Assembly (NCBI RefSeq): GCF_000814005.1
Contig: NZ_JWLK01000004.1
Coordinates: 310,001 to 374,000, forward strand
Length of the DNA: 64,000 nucleotides
Direction: 5' to 3'
Source: Ruegeria sp. ANG-S4
GTDB lineage: Bacteria > Pseudomonadota > Alphaproteobacteria > Rhodobacterales > Rhodobacteraceae
Under the pieces are notes generated by a model that made no database searches, was not told where the DNA came from, and saw only the letters and a list, made by a program, of their open reading frames with translations. A program made the position numbers and the translations under genes. Below, piece by piece: positions 19,478 to 28,067 of this stretch (positions are counted from its first letter, which is position 1; every line of letters begins with the position of its first letter).

Positions 19478-19537
19478 GTGCCTCGTGCCTTTTTTCTTTA
19501 TTCTAGCGCAGATTGAGCCCTGAGGAAATCACAATCG

Positions 19538-20419
19538 TTACAGAATAATCGCTAGAATTAACGGCAATGCGGCCACGGACAGCAGCGTTGAGACCATGAC
19601 CATGCCCGCAACAGCATCAGAATCCGCCTTGAAACGCTCGGCCAGTAGGTAAGATGTAACGGCAACGGGCGTGCAGGCCTGTAAGACGACAACGCCAAAA
19701 GCCACCGGTTCCAATTCGAAGGTGACGGCCAAAACCCAACCGGTCGCAAAACACACGGCGAGTTTGAAAAGAGATAACCAAACCGCCTGACGGATCTTGC
19801 GTGTGGTGAGGCGTGCAATCGCCACGCCAACAGTGATCAGCATCAAGGGCACGGCCATTTGCCCCAACAATTCCAGCGTGTTTGTCAGAAACACCGGGGT
19901 CTGCCACCCACGCCACAAAAACAGGGCGCCCAGCAACGTGGCCCACACCATAGGCTCGCGCAGGACCTTTCCAAAAGCACCGCGACCGGCCACCAAGTAG
20001 ATCCCATAAGTAAATGAAAACAAAGCCGTAACAGCGAGAAAAATCACCGCATAGCCCAAACCGGTTTGCCCAAACGCAAATATGCACAGGGGCAGACCAA
20101 GATTTCCGGTATTGCCGAAGATAAGCGGCGACAGGTAGGTACGTTGCTCCAATCCGGTTACGCGCACAAAACCCCAAAAGACCAACGCAAAAACGATATG
20201 CGCGACAATGGCCGCCATCGTGAAACGGGTCAGGTCACCACCGGGAATCTGGGTCTGCATCAGCGCGACAAAGATCAGGCTGGGCACCGCAAGGGTTACG
20301 CCCAATCGGGTCACGAACTCAAGCTTGTATTCGAATCCCAGCTTGACCCACGCGTAGCCAATTCCTGCCAAAAGAAAAACCGGGGCCACGATTTCGAACA
20401 CTGTAGTTAAGAGGTTCAC
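19538..20419 (-). CDS. AEC family transporter
   Basis: This 293-residue inner-membrane protein has about ten hydrophobic segments in two repeated halves. It starts FEIVAPVFLLAGIGYAWVKLG and has the AEC-typical FGNTGNLGLPLCIFAFG in the middle and CTPVAVTSYLLAERF near the end. The auxin-efflux-carrier family exports or imports small organic acids, and the substrate here is unknown. It stands alone, divergent from hspQ. Confidence 0.9.
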   Translation of the reverse strand: MNLLTTVFEIVAPVFLLAGIGYAWVKLGFEYKLEFVTRLGVTLAVPSLIFVALMQTQIPGGDLTRFTMAAIVAHIVFALVFWGFVRVTGLEQRTYLSPLIFGNTGNLGLPLCIFAFGQTGLGYAVIFLAVTALFSFTYGIYLVAGRGAFGKVLREPMVWATLLGALFLWRGWQTPVFLTNTLELLGQMAVPLMLITVGVAIARLTTRKIRQAVWLSLFKLAVCFATGWVLAVTFELEPVAFGVVVLQACTPVAVTSYLLAERFKADSDAVAGMVMVSTLLSVAALPLILAIIL

Positions 20420-20499
20420 AGACTGTTTCCCGGAAATTCAGATCAATTATTGGCATTTCGGCCCGGAACGATGTAGTAAATACTTTGGGGGCCAAGACA

Positions 20500-20826
20500 A
20501 TGCTAAAGACACAAGCCAAGTACCGCCTAGGCCAGGTGGTTCGACATCGCAGACATCCCTTTCGAGGGGTGATTTTTGACGTGGACCCAGAGTTTGCGAA
20601 CTCTGAAGAATGGTATCAGGCCATCCCGGAAGACAGCCGCCCGGTTAAGGATCAGCCGTTCTATCACCTGCTGGCAGAGAACGACCAATCCTTCTATGTG
20701 GCTTATGTTTCAGAACAAAATCTGGTCGAGGATCAATCGGGCGAGCCTGTTGATCATCCCGACATCCCCAACATGTTTGGCCCGTTTCAGGACGGATCCT
20801 ACCCTCTGCATTTTCAGTTGAACTGA
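20500..20826 (+). CDS. hspQ: Heat shock protein HspQ
   Basis: This 108-residue hemimethylated-DNA-binding (YccV-like) protein has the hallmarks YRLGQVVRHRRHPFRGVIFDVDP, PFYHLLAENDQSFYVAYVSEQNL and FGPFQDGSYPLHFQLN (given by key words). In enterobacteria HspQ is a Lon substrate-specificity factor and affects DnaA stability. I chose the ATG at 20500. A TTG at 20485 in the same frame would add five residues and has a weaker case. It stands between the AEC gene (divergent) and ggt (convergent). Confidence 0.93.
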   Translation: MLKTQAKYRLGQVVRHRRHPFRGVIFDVDPEFANSEEWYQAIPEDSRPVKDQPFYHLLAENDQSFYVAYVSEQNLVEDQSGEPVDHPDIPNMFGPFQDGSYPLHFQLN

Positions 20827-20851
20827 CTCGGTCGCAACGTCGTTCTGCACG

Positions 20852-22429
20852 CTAGTAACCCAGTGCGCAGCCATCCTTGCGCGGGTCGCTTGCGCCCTCA
20901 AGAACACCATCTTCGCGGATTCGGATCGCTTGTGCGCCGCCCAATGGTGTGGGTGGTGTTTCAACAGTGTGCCCCAGGTCAGTCAATTGTTGCCTGACGG
21001 CATCAGAGTAGCCGCGTTCGACTTTCAACACGCCAGCATCCGCAAACGCGCGCGGTGCATCAACGCTGTGTTGTAGATCAAGGCCGAAGTCGGTGAGGTT
21101 CGACAACAACCGCGCGTGGCCTGTGGGCTGATACGCTCCACCCATTACGCCGAACGGCATCAGAACCCGCGCGTTCTGCCGCAGCATTCCGGGTATGATC
21201 GTGTGCATGGGGCGTTTGCCGCCCGACAACTCGTTCGGATGGCCAGCTTCGAGCGTGAATCCGGCCCCTCGATTCTGCAGCAGGATACCGAATTTTTCCG
21301 AGGCGATGCCCGACCCAAAGCCGTGAAAAATCGAATAAATCAACGAAACGGCCATCCGGTCGCGATCAACGACCGTGATATAGACCGTGTCCTTGTGAAT
21401 TGCTTCGGTCAGCGCGGCAGGGGCGGGCATTGCACGTCTTGGATCAATCAGAGCCGCCAGGTTTTCGGCCGTTTCAGGTGACAGGAAATGCGCCATCCGG
21501 GTGCTGTAGTCAGGGTCTGCAATGAACCGATTGCGTGCATCATAAGCCAGTTTTGTCGCCTCAGCCTCGATATGAATGCGCTCGGCCCCGAAGGGATCCA
21601 TACCGGAGAGATCAAAATGCTTGAGGATGTTGAGCAAAAGCAATGCGGTCGCGCCCTGACCGTTGGGTGGATGTTCCAAAAGTTCGACATCAGCATATTC
21701 GCCGCTCACTGTGTCCGTCTCATCACATGCGACGTCAGCAAAGTCCTGCAACCTGTGAACACCGCCAAACCCGGTCAAGGCTTCCACCATGTCCTGGGCA
21801 ATTTCGCCGGTGTAGAACGCATCCCTGCCGTCCTTTGCAACGCGCCGCAAAACCTCTGCCTGACCGGGCGCGCGAAAAACCTGCCCGGTGGTTGGCACAT
21901 CTCCATTGATCAAATAGTGCTGACGGGCGGCGCCCTGCAGCGTCTGTTCTCCGACGGCCCAATCAAATGCCACGCGCGGTGCCACGGGCACGCCGGTTTC
22001 GGCATAGTGGATGGCAGGTTGCAAAATCGCATCCAGGCCCAACTGACCCTCGGCTTCGGCAAGATGGCAAAACGCGTCCACTGCGCCGGGTATCGTCACC
22101 GCGTCGGGGCTTGCGATTGGAACAGTCATCAACCCCTTTGCACGCAGGGCTTCCGCATTTGCCGCCGCCGCCGCACGCCCGGACCCGTTCAGAGCGCGAA
22201 TTCTGTCCTCTCCGGCCCGGTTGAATAACACAAAGCAATCGCCGCCAATCCCTGTCATCTGCGGCTCGCAAATGCCCAGCAGAACGGCCCCGGCGATGGC
22301 GGCATCCATCGCGTTGCCGCCTTGGGCCAGAATATCCAGTGCCGTCTTGGCCGCCAGCGGATGCGATGTGGCGCACATTCCATTGGTGGACAAAACTTCG
22401 GACCGGCCCGGCTGATGCAAATCGCGCAT
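20852..22429 (-). CDS. ggt: Gamma-glutamyltransferase family protein
   Basis: This 525-residue Ntn-hydrolase is made as a proenzyme that cleaves itself before a catalytic threonine. Here that is T348 in IHKDTVYITVVD, giving a large and a small subunit. Other family features are GGNAMDAAIAGAVLLGICEPQMTGIGG (key words GGNAMDAA and TGIGG), GKRPMHTIIP and the closing GGAQAIRI. No signal peptide is visible, so it is probably cytoplasmic. It may act on gamma-glutamyl amides or related substrates. The ATG at 22429 has AGGGGA seven bases upstream. A structured 218-base leader precedes it. Confidence 0.88.
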   Translation of the reverse strand: MRDLHQPGRSEVLSTNGMCATSHPLAAKTALDILAQGGNAMDAAIAGAVLLGICEPQMTGIGGDCFVLFNRAGEDRIRALNGSGRAAAAANAEALRAKGLMTVPIASPDAVTIPGAVDAFCHLAEAEGQLGLDAILQPAIHYAETGVPVAPRVAFDWAVGEQTLQGAARQHYLINGDVPTTGQVFRAPGQAEVLRRVAKDGRDAFYTGEIAQDMVEALTGFGGVHRLQDFADVACDETDTVSGEYADVELLEHPPNGQGATALLLLNILKHFDLSGMDPFGAERIHIEAEATKLAYDARNRFIADPDYSTRMAHFLSPETAENLAALIDPRRAMPAPAALTEAIHKDTVYITVVDRDRMAVSLIYSIFHGFGSGIASEKFGILLQNRGAGFTLEAGHPNELSGGKRPMHTIIPGMLRQNARVLMPFGVMGGAYQPTGHARLLSNLTDFGLDLQHSVDAPRAFADAGVLKVERGYSDAVRQQLTDLGHTVETPPTPLGGAQAIRIREDGVLEGASDPRKDGCALGY

Positions 22430-22647
22430 AGTGAATTCCCCTGAGTTTGGCAGGCAGACACTAAGCCCCGGCGCAGGGTTGTCCAATATTTTCGGTAAGA
22501 AGGGAGAGGTCCTCGGCGCCGTTCACTGGGTGGGGGCTGTGACGCTAGGCGCCGAGGGAAGCTATCTGAGCTACCCTCTCTGTTTGGCCGCGCTTTGCGG
22601 CGCGACAATGGTTCGATCTGGGCTTCATTGTGACCATTTGGTGCCCG
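22430..22647 (-). promoter_or_regulatory. Structured intergenic leader between rsbW-like gene and ggt
   Basis: This 218-base non-coding stretch contains two overlapping inverted repeats. CCTCGGCGCC (22511-22520) pairs perfectly with GGCGCCGAGG (22548-22557). GAGGGAAGCT (22554-22563) pairs with AGCTACCCTC (22569-22578) with one mismatch. The two stems share bases 22554-22557, so they exclude each other. In a minus-strand transcript they lie between the rsbW-like stop and the ggt start. This could be an attenuator-like leader or a terminator followed by a promoter. No known riboswitch is recognised. Confidence 0.4.
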
Positions 22648-23097
22648 TCACGGAGGATCGGCAAAGTCGAAGGTCAGGCAGAGGCGATTGATGCCATCCT
22701 CTCTATTGTAGATGACACCGCTGGTCAGCTGGTGGATCATGAACCATCCAAAGCCACCTTCGGGCAGGAGTTGGCGCTCTTTCACGATGTTCGGCGGGAT
22801 ACCGTCTGGAGGATGAAGGCCAGGCATCGCGACACCTTTATCCACGATCTGGATTTCAAGGGCGGTCTGCATCATTCTGCATCTCAAATTGACCATTCCC
22901 GGTTTGGGTCCGGCATAGGCGTGCTCGACTACATTATTGATCGCCTCTGCAACTGCGATTTTGACGCTGTCCACCCATTCCGGGGGAACGCCACGCGACA
23001 ATAACTGCCTGCTGAAATCTGCGATCCCGGCGCTGGCTTGAGCTTCGGTGGCGCGAAAGCTCAGGTCGATGCTGCCTTCTCCGCAGTTCTTGGACAC
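22648..23097 (-). CDS. RsbW-like ATP-binding anti-sigma factor/serine kinase
   Basis: This 149-residue protein has the HATPase_c_2 fold of partner-switching kinases. The N-box is VAEAINNVVEHAYAG, the G1 box is QIVDKGVAMPG and the G2-like region is LLPEGGFGWFMIHQLTSG. Such proteins phosphorylate an RsbV-type antagonist and hold a sigma factor or other target. The start is GTG with AGGAG nine bases upstream. The RsbV-like gene precedes it by 22 bp on the same strand. No PP2C phosphatase or sigma-factor gene is adjacent. Confidence 0.88.
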   Translation of the reverse strand: MSKNCGEGSIDLSFRATEAQASAGIADFSRQLLSRGVPPEWVDSVKIAVAEAINNVVEHAYAGPKPGMVNLRCRMMQTALEIQIVDKGVAMPGLHPPDGIPPNIVKERQLLPEGGFGWFMIHQLTSGVIYNREDGINRLCLTFDFADPP

Positions 23098-23119
23098 GCC
23101 AATCCACTCCTGCCCGGTA

Positions 23120-23458
23120 TCAGTTTGAACCCGCCGCCAGCGCGTCGTCCAAAGAGGCGAACAACCTGAAAACGGTGTCCATTCGTGTCAACCGAAACAC
23201 TTTTTCGACCACTGGGTGCAAACCGGCCAGATCCAAACGACGCCCGTCCCCCAGTTGTTTCATCGACGCGACGATTGCCCCCAACCCGCTGGAATCTATG
23301 AATTCTACTGCCGACAGGTCCAGAACCACGCGCCGGGCGCCGGTGCCGGTTTCAGTGCGCATATCTTCCTTGAACTGAATTGCCATGGCGGCATCGATGC
23401 GGTCGCACTGCACTGAAATCACCTGCGTATCGTCGGTTGTTGTGCTGCTAAGCGACAT
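23120..23458 (-). CDS. STAS-domain anti-anti-sigma factor (RsbV-like)
   Basis: This 112-residue protein is a single STAS domain. The phosphorylatable serine lies in VEFIDSSGLGAIVASMK, the family signature. It should bind and neutralise the RsbW-like kinase downstream when unphosphorylated. The ATG at 23458 was chosen because GGAGGG lies about ten bases upstream. An in-frame GTG three codons earlier is too close to that site. It is divergent from the thiolase gene. Confidence 0.9.
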   Translation of the reverse strand: MSLSSTTTDDTQVISVQCDRIDAAMAIQFKEDMRTETGTGARRVVLDLSAVEFIDSSGLGAIVASMKQLGDGRRLDLAGLHPVVEKVFRLTRMDTVFRLFASLDDALAAGSN

Positions 23459-23556
23459 GGCAGCCACCCTCCGGTCAAATTGGATCGTAGAAATACGCTA
23501 GACGGCAATTCTTACCATTCGGTATCCATGAGGGGAAATCGCTGGGGAGGCATCAG

Positions 23557-24729
23557 ATGAACGAGGTTGTGATTGCGGGGGCCGCGCGCACACCAATGGG
23601 CGGGTTTCAGGGCATGTTCGACGGGGTTGCAGCAGCGGACCTGGGCGGTGCAGCCATTCGCGCCGCGCTGGATGGTGCGGGCGCGCAGACCGTGGATGAG
23701 GTTCTGATGGGCTGCGTTTTGCCAGCAGGTCAAGGTCAGGCCCCGGCGCGCCAGGCTGGCTTCGCCGCTGGGTTGACCGAGGATGTTCCTGCCACGACGC
23801 TGAACAAAATGTGCGGATCGGGCATGAAGGCTGCGATGATGGCCTTCGACCAGATCGCCTTGGGGCAGGCGGACACCATGGTTGCCGGCGGGATGGAGAG
23901 CATGACGAATGCCCCTTACCTGCTGCCCAAAATGCGCGGCGGCGCGCGGATCGGTCATGGCCAGGTCGTGGATCATATGTTCCTCGACGGGCTGGAAGAT
24001 GCCTATGAAAAGGGCAGGCTTATGGGAACCTTCGCCGAAGACTGCGCGGAAACCTACCAATTCACCCGCGAGGCGCAGGACGAATACGCGCTGCAGTCTC
24101 TGTCCAACGCCCTCAACGCCCAGCAAAGCGGAGCATTCGAGGGTGAAATAACTTCGGTGACACTAAAAACCCGCAAGGGGGATGTCAGGCAAAGCGCCGA
24201 CGAGCAGCCGCAATCGGCCCGTCCCGAGAAGATTCCGACCCTGAAACCGGCATTCCGAAAGGATGGGACCGTGACCGCCGCCAACGCATCCTCGATTTCG
24301 GATGGGGCCGCGGCGCTGGTCCTGGCTTCGGCAGGCGCGGCGCAAGCAAACGGCCTGACGGTCCGCGCCCGTATCTTGGGTCATGCAAGCCACGCGCAGG
24401 CGCCGGGTCTGTTTACCACTGCGCCGGTTCCGGCCGCCCAAAAACTGCTGGACCGTATTGGCTGGTCCAAAGACGATGTCGATCTATGGGAAGTCAACGA
24501 AGCCTTCGCCGTTGTTCCGATGGCTTTCATGCAGGAAATGGGCTTGCCGCGCGAGATCGTGAACGTAAATGGCGGTGCCTGCGCTTTGGGTCATCCAATC
24601 GGGGCCTCAGGCGCCCGGATCATGGTCACGCTGTTGAATGCGCTGGAGACCCGAAACCTGAAACGCGGAATCGCCGCAATCTGCATCGGCGGCGGCGAAG
24701 GCACGGCAATTGCGATCGAACGAATTTGA
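23557..24729 (+). CDS. Acetyl-CoA C-acyltransferase (thiolase)
   Basis: This 390-residue thiolase condenses or cleaves acyl-CoA. The acylated cysteine is C86 in NKMCGSGMKA. The other active-site blocks are NVNGGACALGHPIGASGAR (His) and AICIGGGEGTA (second Cys). The length and the GAARTPMGGFQG start fit acetyl-CoA acetyltransferases (AtoB/PhaA-like). No phaB or fatty-acid genes lie next to it, so the pathway stays open. A GGGAGGCATCAG ribosome site precedes the ATG. Confidence 0.93.
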   Translation: MNEVVIAGAARTPMGGFQGMFDGVAAADLGGAAIRAALDGAGAQTVDEVLMGCVLPAGQGQAPARQAGFAAGLTEDVPATTLNKMCGSGMKAAMMAFDQIALGQADTMVAGGMESMTNAPYLLPKMRGGARIGHGQVVDHMFLDGLEDAYEKGRLMGTFAEDCAETYQFTREAQDEYALQSLSNALNAQQSGAFEGEITSVTLKTRKGDVRQSADEQPQSARPEKIPTLKPAFRKDGTVTAANASSISDGAAALVLASAGAAQANGLTVRARILGHASHAQAPGLFTTAPVPAAQKLLDRIGWSKDDVDLWEVNEAFAVVPMAFMQEMGLPREIVNVNGGACALGHPIGASGARIMVTLLNALETRNLKRGIAAICIGGGEGTAIAIERI

Positions 24730-24731
24730 CG

Positions 24732-24757
24732 CTTCATCTTTTTCCAAATACTCGGGG
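24732..24757 (+). repeat. Interspersed 3'-flanking motif, copy 1
   Basis: CTTCATCTTTTTCCAAATAC followed by TCGGGG lies directly after the thiolase stop. A related copy (CTTCATCT, then AAATATCCCGGGG) lies after dapA at 48818-48844. Both follow plus-strand genes. I believe this motif recurs after genes in Roseobacter genomes, but that is from memory. Confidence 0.4.
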
Positions 24758-24783
24758 CGCGGACGCCTGAAACGAGAACCAGC

Positions 24784-25239
24784 ATGACCGCCGACTACAC
24801 AACGCTTGCCAAGACCATCGCTGCCCTGACCGAAGGCGAGACGGATCAGATCGCCCTCATGGCTACGGTCGCGTGCGAGGTCCATCACGCTGACGACAGG
24901 TTCGACTGGACCGGGTTTTACCGTGTGACCCAACCGGGGCTTCTGAAAATCGGCCCCTATCAAGGCGGGCACGGGTGCCTCGTCATCCCTTTCGAACGTG
25001 GTGTCTGCGGCGCGGCGGCCCGCACGGGTGAAGTTCAGCGCGTTGCCGACGTGGACAGCTTTCCGGGTCACATCGCCTGCGCGTCTTCCACACGGTCTGA
25101 ACTGGTGCTTCCTGTTCGGAATGCCGGTGGTGAGATCATTGCTGTCTTTGATATCGACAGTGATCAACCCGATGCGTTTACCGATCAAGACGCTGATCAC
25201 ATTGGCGCGATTCTGACCGGTGTATTCGCTCGCGCCTGA
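24784..25239 (+). CDS. msrC: Free methionine-(R)-sulfoxide reductase (GAF domain)
   Basis: This 151-residue GAF-domain enzyme reduces free Met-R-O with thioredoxin. All three redox cysteines are present: C65 in HGCLVI, C75 in RGVCGAA and C99 in FPGHIACASS. Their spacing (10 and 24 residues) equals that of E. coli fRMsr. GPYQG and SELVLPV are also typical. The following gene is on the other strand. It may help protect against oxidative stress. Confidence 0.93.
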   Translation: MTADYTTLAKTIAALTEGETDQIALMATVACEVHHADDRFDWTGFYRVTQPGLLKIGPYQGGHGCLVIPFERGVCGAAARTGEVQRVADVDSFPGHIACASSTRSELVLPVRNAGGEIIAVFDIDSDQPDAFTDQDADHIGAILTGVFARA

Positions 25240-25256
25240 GGGGCTCTCAAAGGTCT

Positions 25257-26432
25257 TCACAAACTGCGCAATATGGTCCGATATTCGCTGTCAGGCGCGG
25301 ATAGGTCGCTTGGACTCGCAATCCAGCCTCTGTCGATTTCAAGAGAACCCGCCGCAACAACGTGCTTTGCGATGTCCTCAGGGGTCGTGTCGTCGACGGA
25401 TCCCAAAGTCCAGTCATGGAAGGCAGTTGAATATCGAAGCTCGGCGCCACAGTGCTGTAGCGTGACAAGATCGCCTTCGGCAAAAAACGTCGTCCTGTCG
25501 CCCATTTCTTCTCCAAATATCGTCAATCGCTGCCCCAGCCGGTGCTTGAGAAGGGCCACAAAGACAATTGCGGCAGAGAACGTGAATTTGTCTACCAATA
25601 CAGCCACTTGTCGTAATTCTGGGTGCTGAGAAATCGCTTCGATCAAAGGCAATGTCCTGAGAAAATCGCCACCGGTGTTCCCGCGAACATCCAACAGTAA
25701 ACCGTCGCCGCGACAAGCGGACACGCGCTCGGCCGCCTGCGCAATGCAAGGCTCCAGACGATCCCCAGAGGGGTCGAAAAAGCTTGGCAACGCGATGGCG
25801 AGACCAACATCGCATTCATGGATATTGGCAAAGGTTTCAGGTGCCCAATCTGGGTCGGAACGGCCATGTTCATTGCGCGGATACAAAGTTCCTGCGGGGA
25901 CTGCGTCGTCGTGGTCCAACTTGACAATGAAAACGTTCCCGTCGGTGTTTCGAACCCGATAGGTTGTGCAGGGGTTTGCCGATGAAACGCCCAGTTCCGA
26001 CAGGGCAAACGGCCAGCTCAAAAGAATGGGGCCAATGACGCGCTTTCGCTGTTTGGTTCCCGCCAGGTAAGCGGCACTCCGGGACAACACGTCCTCAACG
26101 GGCATATCGTTTACCGCGATCAATTCGCCAATCGGGGTTTCGCCTCCATGCAGTGACGATTTTAGCAGATGGACGCGCGAGCCAATTGAAACAAACCGCA
26201 TGGGAAGCACAGAAATTGCCGCGTTCGGGATCACGCGGGTGTGTCCGTTGTTTGCCAGAGCCATCACGCGCATCGCGGCAAGCACAAAGCCCTGCGGTCT
26301 GTTTGCACTTGCTTGCTGTCGGGCGTCGTCAAGGCAAACCGCAAGCTCGCGCTGGTCCGCGCCGCGAAAGCTCGGGTCAACCGATGATACGATTTCGGCC
26401 AGCAGATCAAAGTCTTCTGTCAACGACACCAC
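25257..26432 (-). CDS. S41-peptidase-like protein without signal peptide
   Basis: This 391-residue protein has a C-terminal half resembling tail-specific S41 proteases. GLLLDVRGNTGGDFLRT fits the LDLRxNPGG block, and VDKFTFSAAIVFVALL fits the TxSASE block, placing a serine where the nucleophile is expected. The N-terminal part has a HTRVIP segment and no clear PDZ domain. The start is a GTG at 26432, with an in-frame stop three codons upstream, so no signal peptide can be encoded. S41 enzymes are normally exported, so this is unusual. Function is not assigned. Confidence 0.7.
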   Translation of the reverse strand: MVSLTEDFDLLAEIVSSVDPSFRGADQRELAVCLDDARQQASANRPQGFVLAAMRVMALANNGHTRVIPNAAISVLPMRFVSIGSRVHLLKSSLHGGETPIGELIAVNDMPVEDVLSRSAAYLAGTKQRKRVIGPILLSWPFALSELGVSSANPCTTYRVRNTDGNVFIVKLDHDDAVPAGTLYPRNEHGRSDPDWAPETFANIHECDVGLAIALPSFFDPSGDRLEPCIAQAAERVSACRGDGLLLDVRGNTGGDFLRTLPLIEAISQHPELRQVAVLVDKFTFSAAIVFVALLKHRLGQRLTIFGEEMGDRTTFFAEGDLVTLQHCGAELRYSTAFHDWTLGSVDDTTPEDIAKHVVAAGSLEIDRGWIASPSDLSAPDSEYRTILRSL

Positions 26433-26471
26433 ATCTGTTTACGCCCGCGATTCAGCCCTGTCCAACCCGGT

Positions 26472-26813
26472 TTAGAACAAACCCCTGAAATCCTTCGAGG
26501 CAATCAAGCAGACCATAAGGACCTGAGCGACAAACCATCCAAACAGCCAGAGCGAGAACCGTCCTTTTCGGGATTTGTGCCGGAAGATCCAGCGCCCGAC
26601 CAGCGCACCGGGGCTTCCGCCCAATGCGGCCAGCCAAAGCAACCTTCGTTCCTTGATACGCCCTCGCTTGCGTCGGGCGCGCAGTTTGTCCCAGCCGAAT
26701 GCCAGCAAGGTCAGGGTGTTGATCACCCAGAGGTAAGAAATCGCGATCCACATCAGCGCGGCATAGCCAATCAGCACCGCCTGACCAAGTGAAAAAACGC
26801 TTGGAATTTTCAC
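26472..26813 (-). CDS. DUF1294 membrane protein
   Basis: This protein of about 113 residues has three hydrophobic segments and the DUF1294 core: NTLTLLAFGWDKLRARR, then LLWLAALGGSPGALVGRW and FRHKSRKGRFSLWL. The best start I see is a GTG at 26813 (VKIPSVFSLGQAVLIG), without a strong ribosome site. The frame stays open far upstream but only through the divergent regulator gene. Family function is unknown. Confidence 0.75.
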   Translation of the reverse strand: MKIPSVFSLGQAVLIGYAALMWIAISYLWVINTLTLLAFGWDKLRARRKRGRIKERRLLWLAALGGSPGALVGRWIFRHKSRKGRFSLWLFGWFVAQVLMVCLIASKDFRGLF

Positions 26814-26870
26814 CGATTCGGGCCATCGTGAAAAAAAGAAAGAAAATTTCACCAAAGTCCGGAGCGCCAC

Positions 26871-27440
26871 TTGAACACCCAGGCCCCCAGTAGTGCCACT
26901 CTTGGTGCCGATATCCGTGCCCTTCGCAAGGCACGCGGATTCACGTTGGTCGAAATTGCAGCGCGGCTTGATCGGTCCGTCGGATGGTTCAGTCAGGTTG
27001 AGCGCGACATGTCGGACCCGTCGATCTCGGACCTGCGTCTGATTGCCGAGTGCCTTGGCGTGCCGATGTCGATGCTGTTTGCGCATTCTGCTGCGCCGGC
27101 GGAGGAACTGGGCTATGTCGTCCGTGCCGGCGCGCGTCGCCCGATGGGATCGGATCGCGAGGGTTTGATCGAAGAGCTGCTCTCCCCGGATCTGACCGAT
27201 GACTTTGAGATGGTACATTCTACGTTCGAGCCCCGCTCGAGAATGCAGACCCCAGCGGACCGACCAACGCAGGAAGTCGGCTATATCGTGTCCGGCCGAC
27301 TCGATCTGACGATCGGCTCGCGCCATTTCACTGTGGGTGAGGGCGACAGCTTTCGCATCAAGAACGAGCCGTATCAATGGGCAAATCCCTATGACGAGCC
27401 TGCCGTGGCTGTCTGGGTCATTGCCCCGCCGGTGTATTGA
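26871..27440 (+). CDS. XRE-family regulator with C-terminal cupin domain
   Basis: This 189-residue regulator has a helix-turn-helix (residues 10-65, ADIRALRKARGFTLVEIAAR) and a cupin ligand-binding domain (110-185, EVGYIVSGRLDLTIG, then GEGDSFRIKNEPYQWANP). Family members such as PuuR sense small amines or amino acids. The start is a TTG with CCGGAG seven bases before it. It is the first gene of a nine-gene same-strand block. The next start overlaps its stop (TGATG), so it probably regulates this locus. Confidence 0.9.
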   Translation: MNTQAPSSATLGADIRALRKARGFTLVEIAARLDRSVGWFSQVERDMSDPSISDLRLIAECLGVPMSMLFAHSAAPAEELGYVVRAGARRPMGSDREGLIEELLSPDLTDDFEMVHSTFEPRSRMQTPADRPTQEVGYIVSGRLDLTIGSRHFTVGEGDSFRIKNEPYQWANPYDEPAVAVWVIAPPVY

Positions 27441-28063
27441 TGAGCTTTGAGGTGTGGACCATATTCGCTCTGTTCTGGGTGGTATTCGTGACCACACCGG
27501 GGCCGAACGCGGTCAATTGCATTTCCAACGGGATGAGCCTGCCTTTCCCCAAGGCGATGCTGGGGGTTCTGGCAATCCTGACGCAGGCCAGCGCGTTTCT
27601 GATCCTGTCTGCTTTGGGTATCACGGCCCTGATTGCAGCGTCGCCCACGGGGTTTTTCATTGCGAAACTGACTGGCGCAGGGTTCCTGATCTGGGTCGGA
27701 ATTCGCGGCTGGATAAATGCCGCGCGCCCGGCTCCGGCGACAGAGCGGCCCGCGCGTCAGGTGTACATGCATGCGCTCGCTGTTGCGACCATAAACCCCA
27801 AAAGCGTGGCAGGTTATCTTGCGGCCTTTTCTCAGTTCGTTCAGCCAGACGTACCGATCTGGCAGCAAATGGTTGTCATCATGCCAACTGCTTTGGTCAT
27901 CACGACGCTGAGCTACACAGGCTTCACCTTGCTTGGCGCGGTGATGGGCAAAGCCGCATTGGGGGCCGTGTTCAACACATGGTTTCGCCGCGTAATGGCG
28001 GGATGTTTTGTCGTTTACGGCGTTTTGCTGGGTTTCAGCACCGCGCCGACGGCCAGGGGGTAG
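27440..28063 (+). CDS. LysE/RhtB family exporter
   Basis: This 207-residue inner-membrane exporter has about six membrane segments. The family signature is FVTTPGPNAVNCISNGMS at the N-terminus. ATINPKSVAGYLAAFSQFV follows in the middle. LysE/RhtB proteins export amino acids or derivatives. The start overlaps the stop of the XRE-cupin regulator by one base, and the GFA-type gene follows after 4 bp, so it is in the same operon. Confidence 0.92.
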   Translation: MSFEVWTIFALFWVVFVTTPGPNAVNCISNGMSLPFPKAMLGVLAILTQASAFLILSALGITALIAASPTGFFIAKLTGAGFLIWVGIRGWINAARPAPATERPARQVYMHALAVATINPKSVAGYLAAFSQFVQPDVPIWQQMVVIMPTALVITTLSYTGFTLLGAVMGKAALGAVFNTWFRRVMAGCFVVYGVLLGFSTAPTARG

Positions 28064-28067
28064 AAAG

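Noticed and set aside
22554-22578. Minus-strand GGTAGCTCAG resembling a tRNA D-arm
   Set aside because: There is no anticodon stem, no T-arm (GTTCGAATC) and no acceptor stem at the right distances. It is one arm of a hairpin.
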